Positions 1 through 4,867 of a DNA stretch of 6,292 bases are shown here, one piece after another. Under the pieces are notes generated by a model, which was not told the DNA's origin, made no database searches, and was given only the letters and a program-made list of their open reading frames with translations. Position numbers and translations under genes: made by a program. Positions within the stretch are counted from its first letter, which is position 1; every line of letters starts with the position of its first letter. Location of the stretch: contig JAUIAA010000131.1 of NCBI GenBank assembly GCA_030425715.1, positions 1-6,292 of the forward strand, read 5' to 3'. This stretch comes from Bacteroidia bacterium (GTDB taxonomy: Bacteria > Bacteroidota > Bacteroidia > Flavobacteriales > Flavobacteriaceae).

Positions 1-521
1 ATTTCGCCATAAACATCAATGTTTTTAATAACTTCCTTTTTATAGGCTTTTAAACCACAATTAAAATCGTGTAAATGTAATCCAGAAGTTTTTCTGGCAA
101 CAGAATTAAAAAGTTTAGAAGGTAAATTTTTTCTAATTTTTGAATCGTAGCGCTTTTTTTTCCAACCAGATATTAAATCGTAGTTTTCTTTAGTAATTAA
201 ATTGAAAAGTTCTGGAATTTCTTCTGGATTATCCTGTAAATCAGCATCCATGGTAATGATTACATCACCAGTAGCTTCTTTAAAACCAGCATTTAAGGCC
301 TGTGATTTGCCGTAATTAATTTGAAATTTTAATCCTTTTACTTCGGTATGTTTTTGCGATAATTCTTGAATGATTTTCCATGATTGATCGGTACTACCAT
401 CATCAATAAAAAGGATTTCATAAGAATAACGATTGGACTGCATGGTTTTTGCAATCCAATCGTATAATTCGTGTAATGACTCTTCTTCGTTAAGTAGTGG
501 AATTACTACAGATATATCCAT
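1..521 (-). CDS. Family 2 glycosyltransferase, polyisoprenyl-phosphate sugar transferase type (3' part missing)
   Basis: The enzyme is predicted to transfer a sugar from a nucleotide-sugar donor, probably to a polyprenyl-phosphate or envelope glycan acceptor, at the cytoplasmic face of the membrane. Only the first 173 residues lie in the window; the frame runs off the left edge with no stop. The visible part is a GT-A fold: the start MDISVVIPLLNEEESL carries the family 2 nucleotide-binding strand, IDDGSTD lies at residues 39-45, and DADLQDNPEE at 92-101 contains the metal-binding DxD (Asp92, Asp94) in the DLQD form typical of dolichyl-phosphate mannosyltransferase and ArnC-like enzymes. The segment DFNCGLKAYKKEV near residues 155-167 also fits that group. 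The ATG at 519-521 begins directly at the conserved strand. Only 10 bases separate it from the stop of the DUF4199 gene upstream, so the two are probably co-transcribed. C-terminal membrane helices, usual in part of this family, cannot be checked here. Donor and acceptor are unknown. Confidence 0.93.
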   Translation of the reverse strand, partial: MDISVVIPLLNEEESLHELYDWIAKTMQSNRYSYEILFIDDGSTDQSWKIIQELSQKHTEVKGLKFQINYGKSQALNAGFKEATGDVIITMDADLQDNPEEIPELFNLITKENYDLISGWKKKRYDSKIRKNLPSKLFNSVARKTSGLHLHDFNCGLKAYKKEVIKNIDVYGE

Positions 522-531
522 TTAAAATGTT

Positions 532-1056
532 TTATTGTGCAGCTTCTTTTTTAAGAATTAATCCAGATACTAAAGAAATAATGAATCCAAAAAACAAACT
601 TCCAATCAATTGAAATGCTGAACTTACCCATGGGTTTGCAAATTTTTTCCCCATTTCTAATTGCATTTCAATTTGTTCATCTGTTAAATTGGGATAATTT
701 TCAAGCATATTTTGTCTTTGAATTTCCATCATATTATCCATAAAATCTGGTTCAATAAAATTCATAAAAATTAAAGTATATACAACACCAATCAATGCAG
801 CTACTAGAGCTATTCCCATTCCCACTTTTAAAGCTTGACCTAACGAAAGTATATTTCCATTAAATTCTTTAGCTTTCTTAATTCCCATAAAAATTACAAC
901 GGCCATAATAATAAAACCGAAAAGACCCATTTTCCAATCTTGGTCATAATGCTTGCCTAGAGCATACATCGTTACGTTAAGTAAAATAGATATTGCAGCA
1001 AGAATAACACCGTAGTTAATAATAATTTTTTTAGTTGGTTGCGATTGATTTTCCAT
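532..1056 (-). CDS. DUF4199 family integral membrane protein
   Basis: This 174-residue protein has no known biochemical function. It resembles the DUF4199 family, small inner-membrane proteins common in Bacteroidota. Four hydrophobic segments are visible, at about residues 13-34, 43-60, 76-101 and 145-168. Between helices 3 and 4 lies a polar, acidic, Met-rich stretch (about 102-140, containing DNMMEIQRQNM and NLTDEQIEMQLEMGKK) that is probably an amphipathic or coiled loop outside the bilayer. The N-terminus is short and polar with two lysines before helix 1. The start is the only sensible ATG, 22 bases from a good -7 box (1079-1086). The gene is first in a minus-strand operon with the glycosyltransferase, 10 bases downstream. 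I recall this pairing as common in Flavobacteriia, which suggests a role accessory to glycan transfer, but nothing in the sequence proves it. Length is normal for the family. Confidence 0.88.
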   Translation of the reverse strand: MENQSQPTKKIIINYGVILAAISILLNVTMYALGKHYDQDWKMGLFGFIIMAVVIFMGIKKAKEFNGNILSLGQALKVGMGIALVAALIGVVYTLIFMNFIEPDFMDNMMEIQRQNMLENYPNLTDEQIEMQLEMGKKFANPWVSSAFQLIGSLFFGFIISLVSGLILKKEAAQ

Positions 1057-1078
1057 TTGATTAGGTTTAAAGTTTGAA

Positions 1079-1108
1079 CAAATATAATTAATAATATGTA
1101 TTACTAAA
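1079..1108 (-). promoter_or_regulatory. Promoter of the DUF4199-glycosyltransferase operon
   Basis: Read on the minus strand, 1086-1079 is TATATTTG, an exact match to the Bacteroidota -7 box TAnnTTTG. A weaker upstream element, TTTAG (1108-1104), sits 17 bases before it. Transcription should begin near 1073-1070, giving a leader of about 15 bases before the ATG at 1056. An inverted repeat (1101-1117) overlaps the upstream element. Confidence 0.6.
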
Positions 1109-1117
1109 CATTAGTAA
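1101..1117. repeat. Perfect inverted repeat, candidate operator
   Basis: TTACTAA (1101-1107) and TTAGTAA (1111-1117) are perfect reverse complements separated by ACA. The repeat lies between the divergent DUF4199 and SRP RNA promoters and overlaps the presumed -33 element of the former. Its size and symmetry suit a dimeric repressor site. It is AT-rich, so chance is a real alternative. Confidence 0.35.
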
Positions 1118-1147
1118 GCTTACAATACAAAAAGTTACAAAAAAAGC

Positions 1148-1177
1148 TTGCTTTATCGTAAAAGGGTTGTAAATTTG
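1148..1177 (+). promoter_or_regulatory. Promoter of the SRP RNA gene
   Basis: TAAATTTG at 1170-1177 matches the -7 box TAnnTTTG exactly. TTG at 1148-1150 lies 19 bases upstream, the preferred spacing for the Bacteroidota primary sigma factor. The predicted start point falls at about 1181-1184, which agrees with the first base of the RNA's closing stem at 1183. Confidence 0.75.
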
Positions 1178-1182
1178 CAGCC

Positions 1183-1276
1183 GGCAAGTCCTACACAACC
1201 AGCTCCCTTTGAATCCTCCAGGGCGGGAACGCAGCAAAGGTATTAGGTTGTAGCGGTGTGATGTAGGTAGCTTGCC
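1183..1276 (+). ncRNA. ffs: Signal recognition particle RNA, small bacterial (4.5S) type
   Basis: This is the RNA core of the signal recognition particle. It binds the Ffh M domain and promotes co-translational targeting of membrane proteins through FtsY. It folds as one long hairpin: GGCAAG (1183-1188) pairs with CTTGCC (1271-1276), CTACA (1191-1195) with TGTAG (1262-1266), CAACC (1196-1200) with GGTTG (1246-1250), and CCTTTG (1206-1211) with CAAAGG (1235-1240). The apex carries the diagnostic domain IV: GCG (1223-1225), GGAA tetraloop (1226-1229), CGC (1230-1232), flanked by the internal loop formed by CCAG (1218-1221) and AGCA (1233-1236). About 94 nt is normal for the small Alu-less form. 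Strand is fixed by the tetraloop and the AGCA loop. It has its own promoter upstream, and a T tract follows directly. It is expected to be constitutive and essential. Confidence 0.93.
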
Positions 1277-1283
1277 TTTTTTT
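1271..1283 (+). terminator. Terminator formed by the SRP RNA closing stem and T tract
   Basis: The 3' arm CTTGCC (1271-1276), paired with 1183-1188, is followed at once by seven T (1277-1283). The mature RNA hairpin thus doubles as an intrinsic terminator and separates this unit from the regulator gene downstream. Confidence 0.7.
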
Positions 1284-1326
1284 ATGCCTTAAAGTGAATA
1301 ATTACCAAATATCTTCATAGGGTAAG

Positions 1327-1358
1327 TTAGGCACAAATCAATTTATTTTGTATATTTA
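1327..1358 (+). promoter_or_regulatory. Weak promoter candidate for the DUF4242-AraC regulator
   Basis: TATATTTA (1351-1358) matches seven of the eight positions in the -7 box pattern TAnnTTTG, counting the two free positions. TTAG (1327-1330) lies 20 bases upstream. No better match occurs between the SRP terminator and the ATG at 1424. Use of this site would give a leader of roughly 60 bases. AT-rich DNA yields such near matches by chance, so this is tentative. Confidence 0.25.
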
Positions 1359-1423
1359 TTTTCTGCGGTTAAGATGGTAGATGCTAGGTTGAAGTAAAAA
1401 AATAGAAATTAATAATACTAATC

Positions 1424-2518
1424 ATGCCTATTTACATGGATCGCCACGATGTTTCGGAGGAAGTAACGGCGGAAATAGTGGCACAACTACATCAACAAGA
1501 TTTAAAAATTCAACATCATTATAGTTGTAGGGGGTTGACCTATTGGTTTGACGATAGGAGAAAAACTGCGTTTTGTTTGATAGAAGCCCCTCAAAAGAAA
1601 AATATTATTGAGATGCATTCCGATGCACATGGCGATGTACCACACCGAGTAATTGAGGTGGACGAATCTATTGTAGAATCGTTTTTAGGTAGGATAGAAG
1701 ATCCTGAAAAATCAAAAAATAAAAAACTAAATATTATTAATGACCCCGCTTTTAGGATTATCATGGTTATTGATGTTTTAGGGCACCTTAGATTATCAAA
1801 AAAAGTTAAAGACACTGAAGTATTGAGGAATCGTGAAATTATCATGTCTAATATTAAAAAGTTTCATAGGGGATTGGTAAAAAAAGAGTCATTATATTAT
1901 TTAATATCTTTTGAATCAGTAACTAATGCGGTACAATTCGCAATACACATATTGCATCAATTTAAAAAGCACATCAACCAAAATGTTTTAAGTTTAAACA
2001 TTGGCCTTTGTGCAGGTGTGCCAGTTACAGATAAAGATGAAGAAATATTTATTGAAACTATAAACAGGGCTAAAAGATTAAGTAGAATAGTACATGGTGA
2101 AATAGTAATTACACAAGAGGTGCAACAATTGTTTGAAAGTGAAAATCTAAATCAATCTTTAAAAAAATATTCCATTAGATCGGTAACAATTGAAGAAGAA
2201 TCAATACTAGAAAAAATAATGCTATTAGTTGAGAATAATTGGGATAATGGAAATATTAAATTAAAAACATATTCTAGTGAACTAGGATACAGTAATTCCA
2301 AATTATATAGAAAGATAAAAAGCTTGTTGGGAGAATCATTTATATTTTTTTTAGTAAAGTATCGATTAAAAAAAGCGTTAAGCCTTTTAAAGGAACAAAG
2401 CCTAACTATTGCAGAAGTGGCATTTAAAACAGGGTTTAATTCCCCCAGCTATTTTACACGTTGCTTTATAAAATATTATGGTATTAGCCCTTCTCAATAT
2501 TTACAATTGGTAAAATAG
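1424..2518 (+). CDS. Three-domain regulator: DUF4242, degenerate nucleotide-cyclase-like domain, AraC DNA-binding domain
   Basis: This 364-residue cytoplasmic protein is a predicted transcription factor. Residues 1-92 resemble DUF4242, the family of the nickel-binding protein SCO4226: MPIYMDRHDV at the start, then GLTYWFDD, TAFCLIEAP and VDESIVESFLGRI, with several His (8, 23, 31, 32, 65, 69, 74) as possible metal ligands. Residues 108-240 follow the class III nucleotide cyclase pattern: IIMVIDVLGH with metal Asp117, LNIGLCAGVPV at 191-201, and Asn214 to Arg218 in the usual N-x3-R. The position of the second metal Asp, in the usual GDG, reads Ser156-Leu157-Tyr158, so catalysis is unlikely. 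Residues 262-364 are an AraC domain with two helix-turn-helix units (about 278-302 and 327-351) and the C-terminal GFNSPSYFTRCFIKYYGISPSQY signature. An in-frame TAG at 1403-1405 fixes the start region. It has no signal peptide or membrane helix. Natural targets may be the cupin gene 96 bases downstream or itself; this is inference. Its ligand is unknown. Confidence 0.9.
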   Translation: MPIYMDRHDVSEEVTAEIVAQLHQQDLKIQHHYSCRGLTYWFDDRRKTAFCLIEAPQKKNIIEMHSDAHGDVPHRVIEVDESIVESFLGRIEDPEKSKNKKLNIINDPAFRIIMVIDVLGHLRLSKKVKDTEVLRNREIIMSNIKKFHRGLVKKESLYYLISFESVTNAVQFAIHILHQFKKHINQNVLSLNIGLCAGVPVTDKDEEIFIETINRAKRLSRIVHGEIVITQEVQQLFESENLNQSLKKYSIRSVTIEEESILEKIMLLVENNWDNGNIKLKTYSSELGYSNSKLYRKIKSLLGESFIFFLVKYRLKKALSLLKEQSLTIAEVAFKTGFNSPSYFTRCFIKYYGISPSQYLQLVK

Positions 2519-2568
2519 TTTCATATTTTGAATGATTAGTGAAAGTAGTTGTGTTTTTCATTGTTTAG

Positions 2569-2602
2569 TTTAGAGACTGATAAATAGACAATTATAAATT
2601 TA
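2569..2602 (+). promoter_or_regulatory. Weak promoter candidate for the cupin gene
   Basis: TTTAG (2569-2573) is followed after 21 bases by TAAATTTA (2595-2602), which matches seven of eight positions in the -7 box pattern, counting the two free ones. The start point would fall very close to the ATG at 2615. No terminator separates the regulator gene from the cupin gene, so read-through from upstream is also possible. Confidence 0.28.
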
Positions 2603-2614
2603 AAACTATTCCTT

Positions 2615-3067
2615 ATGAAAACGATTACAAAAATAATTATGTTTTGCCTTGCACTATTATTTACAGGAAACCTTTATGCACAAAATAAAAAAGCTGTAAT
2701 TAGTGAGAAATCAGTACTAAAAACGGCTAAAAATTTAGACTGGGGAAAATGCCCTTCATTTATGCCTGATGGCTGTAATGTAGCTGTATTACACGGAGAT
2801 CCAACAAAAAAGAATGCAGATGCTTTTTTTAAATTTGAACCAGGTTATGAGATTCCTAATCATTGGCACAATTCTGCTGAGCGAATGATATTAATTCAAG
2901 GAGAATTGCAGGTGACTTATTCAGGCGAAACTACCCAGATTATGAAAGCAGGCTCTTATGCCTATGGGCCAGCAAAGAAAGATCATACAGGTAAATGTAT
3001 TTCTAAAGAACCATGTATATTATTTGTGGCCTTTGAAGATCCTGTAGATGCTTTTGCCTCTCATTAG
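2615..3067 (+). CDS. Exported single-domain cupin protein
   Basis: This 150-residue protein should be exported to the periplasm. Residues 1-22 form a signal peptide: Lys2 and Lys6, a hydrophobic core IIMFCLALLF, and the cleavage site LYA-Q after Ala22. The mature part is one cupin beta-barrel. Motif 1 matches the consensus G-x5-HxH-x3-E-x6-G exactly, from Gly77 through His83, His85 and Glu89 to Gly96. Motif 2 runs from Gly113 through Pro119 to His124. His83, His85, Glu89 and His124 are the expected metal ligands. Four Cys (46, 54, 128, 134) remain in the mature protein; in the periplasm they could form two disulfides. Cupins range from dioxygenases and isomerases to binding proteins, and nothing here fixes the reaction. 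It lies 96 bases after the AraC-type regulator and 38 bases before the dehydrogenase, all on one strand, so joint regulation is plausible. Confidence 0.85.
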   Translation: MKTITKIIMFCLALLFTGNLYAQNKKAVISEKSVLKTAKNLDWGKCPSFMPDGCNVAVLHGDPTKKNADAFFKFEPGYEIPNHWHNSAERMILIQGELQVTYSGETTQIMKAGSYAYGPAKKDHTGKCISKEPCILFVAFEDPVDAFASH

Positions 3068-3093
3068 TAGTGTGAGAGATTGAAAATTTATAC

Positions 3094-3101
3094 GATATTT
3101 G
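3094..3101 (+). promoter_or_regulatory. Possible -7 box in front of the dehydrogenase gene
   Basis: GATATTTG differs from TAnnTTTG only at its first base and is followed by CCCC and the ATG at 3106. TTTG with a few C shortly before an ATG is a frequent arrangement in flavobacterial genomes. If active it would give a leaderless or nearly leaderless mRNA. No convincing -33 element lies at the right distance. Confidence 0.35.
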
Positions 3102-3105
3102 CCCC

Positions 3106-3906
3106 ATGAAAAAAGTAGTTTTAATCACTGGGGCATCTTCTGGTATAGGTAAAGTTACCGCCGAATTTTTAACCGCTCAAGGGTATAAGGTTTATGGCAC
3201 AAGTAGAAACCCTAAGTCCAATGAGCTTCCTTTTGAATTGGTAGCCTTAGATGTAAACAATTTGGTATCTATTGAAAATGCAATTACCTATATTTTAAGT
3301 AAAGAAAAAACTATTGATGTTTTGGTAAATAATGCAGGTATGGGTATTACTGGTCCTATTGAAGATACGCCAACCGATGAAATGCGTAAGGTTTTTAACA
3401 CCAATTTTTTTGGAGCCATAGATGTAGCTAAGGCCGTTTTACCACAAATGCGATTGCAAAATTCTGGATTGATAATCAACGTTACTTCTATTGCGGGATA
3501 TATGGGTTTGCCCTTTCGGGGAATTTATTCGGCAACAAAAGGAGCTTTAGAGTTGGTAACAGAAACGCTTAGAATGGAGGTTAAACAGTTTGGAGTAAAA
3601 GTGGTAAATGTAGCACCAGGAGATTTTGCCACCAATATTGCTGCTGGAAGATACCACACCCCAGTATTTGAAGATTCACCCTACAAAGAGATCTATCAAC
3701 AAAATTTGGACACCATGGATGCACATGTAAATAATGGAGGGAATCCTATGGATATGGCAAAACAGATTTATCAAATTATTGAAAATCCAAACCCCAAAAT
3801 TCATTATAAGGTAGGTAGCTTTTTACAAAAATTTTCAATCGTTCTTAAAAGGATATTACCAGATAAATGGTATGAAAAAATGCTGATGAATCATTATGGT
3901 ATTTAA
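3106..3906 (+). CDS. Classical short-chain dehydrogenase/reductase (SDR)
   Basis: This 266-residue cytosolic enzyme is a predicted NAD(P)-dependent oxidoreductase acting on an alcohol or carbonyl substrate that the sequence does not identify. All classical SDR motifs are present: the Rossmann glycine motif TGASSGIG (residues 8-15), Asp49-Val50 after strand 3, NNAG (75-78), the active-site Asn100 in NTNFFG, Ser128 in NVTSIAG, and Tyr141/Lys145 in YSATK, followed by PGDFAT (171-176). Arg34 just after strand 2 (GTSR) with no acidic residue there points to NADP(H). Overall it looks like the 17-beta-hydroxysteroid-dehydrogenase-like SDR group, which does not imply steroid activity. The C-terminal region after residue 225 carries a basic, hydrophobic tail (FLQKFSIVLKRILP) that may form the substrate lid. 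The start ATG precedes the first strand directly (MKKVVLITG). It follows the cupin gene by 38 bases; a shared transcript is possible. No terminator follows. Confidence 0.93.
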   Translation: MKKVVLITGASSGIGKVTAEFLTAQGYKVYGTSRNPKSNELPFELVALDVNNLVSIENAITYILSKEKTIDVLVNNAGMGITGPIEDTPTDEMRKVFNTNFFGAIDVAKAVLPQMRLQNSGLIINVTSIAGYMGLPFRGIYSATKGALELVTETLRMEVKQFGVKVVNVAPGDFATNIAAGRYHTPVFEDSPYKEIYQQNLDTMDAHVNNGGNPMDMAKQIYQIIENPNPKIHYKVGSFLQKFSIVLKRILPDKWYEKMLMNHYGI

Positions 3907-4000
3907 GTTGGAAAGTTAGAAAGTTGGAAAGTTGAAAGTGAAAAGTGCAAAGTGCAAAGTGAAGATTGAAAAATGATAAATTGAAAAGTTGAAGGTTAAA
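3907..4000 (+). repeat. Degenerate short tandem repeat, nearly free of C
   Basis: Between the dehydrogenase stop and the transaldolase promoter runs a degenerate array built on AAAGTTGG and AAAGTTGA (8- or 7-base period), drifting into AAAGTG and AAAGTGC units and fading after about 3960. By hand count the 94 bases hold 26 G but only 2 C. Lines of this kind occur between genes in flavobacterial genomes (from memory). It encodes no plausible protein and forms no good hairpin. Origin by slippage and an unknown, perhaps neutral, role are the simplest readings. Confidence 0.7.
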
Positions 4001-4056
4001 ACGGAAATATTGAAAGAATAACCTTAATGAAATCTTATCAACAAAAGTGAATAGTC

Positions 4057-4088
4057 GTTTTATAAATGAGGGATAAAAACTATCTTTG
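4057..4088 (+). promoter_or_regulatory. Promoter of the transaldolase gene
   Basis: TATCTTTG (4081-4088) matches the -7 box TAnnTTTG exactly. A T-rich element, GTTTT (4057-4061), lies 19 bases upstream where the -33 box is expected. The start point should be about 4092-4096, giving a leader of some 15 bases. The TTG inside this box is in frame with the gene but cannot be the start codon, because it would lie upstream of the transcript. Confidence 0.7.
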
Positions 4089-4109
4089 CCAAAAATTAAA
4101 ACCACTACC

Positions 4110-4763
4110 ATGAAATTTTTTATTGATACCGCAAACCTAAACCAAATAAAGGAAGCTGAAGCGCTTGGCATTTTAGATGGCGTAACTACCAATCCATCTT
4201 TAATGGCCAAAGAAGGCATTACAGGAGCAGAAAACATTACCAATCACTACAAAGCTATTTGTGAAGCAGTTGAAGGAGATGTGAGCGCAGAAGTTATTGC
4301 TACAGATTTTGATGGAATGGTGAGAGAGGGAGAAGCTTTGGCCGCTTTAAACCCACAAATTGTGGTTAAATTACCAATGATTGGCGATGGTGTGAAAGCC
4401 TGTAAATATTTTTCTGACAAAGGAATTAAAACCAATGTAACTTTGGTATTCTCTGCCGGGCAAGCTTTGTTAGCTGCAAAAGCAGGAGCTACTTACGTTT
4501 CTCCATTTATTGGTAGATTAGATGATATTTCGACAGATGGTTTGCAATTGATTTCTGAAATTAGAATGATCTATGACAACTACGGTTATGAAACCGAAAT
4601 CTTGGCAGCATCCGTTCGTCATACCATGCATATTATTGATTGCGCTAAAATTGGTGCAGATGTCATGACTGGACCTTTAAGTGCTATTCAAGGTTTGTTA
4701 AAACACCCCTTAACAGATATTGGTTTGGCCAAGTTTTTAGAGGATTACAAAAAAGGAAATTAA
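4110..4763 (+). CDS. tal: Transaldolase, short (TalA/FSA-like, subfamily 3) type
   Basis: This 217-residue cytosolic enzyme should move a dihydroxyacetone unit between sedoheptulose 7-phosphate and glyceraldehyde 3-phosphate in the non-oxidative pentose phosphate pathway. It is a compact TIM barrel: FIDTANL (4-10), GVTTNPSL (24-31), the Schiff-base Lys87 in VVKLPM, TNVTLVFS (108-115), SPFIGRLDD (131-139), LAASVR (165-170) and GADVMTGP (182-189). Fructose-6-phosphate aldolases of the same family carry Gln and Tyr at two active-site positions; here these are Glu61 and Phe133, the transaldolase pattern. Length is normal for the short family. The start is the ATG at 4110, since it opens at the conserved MKFFIDTAN; an in-frame TTG at 4086 lies inside the promoter and is rejected. 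It is a single-gene unit with its own promoter and terminator. Confidence 0.95.
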   Translation: MKFFIDTANLNQIKEAEALGILDGVTTNPSLMAKEGITGAENITNHYKAICEAVEGDVSAEVIATDFDGMVREGEALAALNPQIVVKLPMIGDGVKACKYFSDKGIKTNVTLVFSAGQALLAAKAGATYVSPFIGRLDDISTDGLQLISEIRMIYDNYGYETEILAASVRHTMHIIDCAKIGADVMTGPLSAIQGLLKHPLTDIGLAKFLEDYKKGN

Positions 4764-4776
4764 AACCTTTACTAAT

Positions 4777-4819
4777 AAAAAAAAGCCTCATAATTTTAAA
4801 AGTTATGAGGCTTTTTTTT
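4777..4819. terminator. Strong intrinsic terminator, probably bidirectional
   Basis: GCCTCATAA (4785-4793) pairs perfectly with TTATGAGGC (4803-4811) across a 9-base loop. Eight A precede the stem (4777-4784) and eight T follow it (4812-4819), so it can stop transcription from either side. It lies 14 bases after the transaldolase stop and isolates that gene from the FUSC gene. Confidence 0.93.
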
Positions 4820-4867
4820 AGGCTTACCTTTATATAGTATTTAAAATAAACCAATTATAGTTTAATA

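Noticed and set aside
1145..1275. AGCTTGC occurring both just upstream of the SRP RNA (1145-1151) and at its 3' end (1269-1275)
   Set aside because: A 7-base direct repeat is too short to call an attachment site, and no integrase or mobile gene is nearby.
1591..1845. Minus-strand open frame of 84 codons inside the regulator gene
   Set aside because: It lies wholly within a well-supported plus-strand gene, has low-complexity Phe/Ser/Ile composition and no recognisable motif.
3288..3479. Minus-strand open frame of 63 codons inside the dehydrogenase gene
   Set aside because: It is antisense to the conserved NNAG to active-site Asn region of the SDR and has no start signal or motif.
3845..4243. 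Minus-strand open frame of 132 codons spanning the repeat region and the start of transaldolase
   Set aside because: Its Phe/Leu-rich middle is the reverse reading of the AAAGTTGG-type repeat, and both ends are antisense to real genes. No promoter or family match was seen.
4247..4435. Minus-strand open frame of 62 codons inside transaldolase
   Set aside because: It is a shadow of the conserved Lys87 region and has no independent support.
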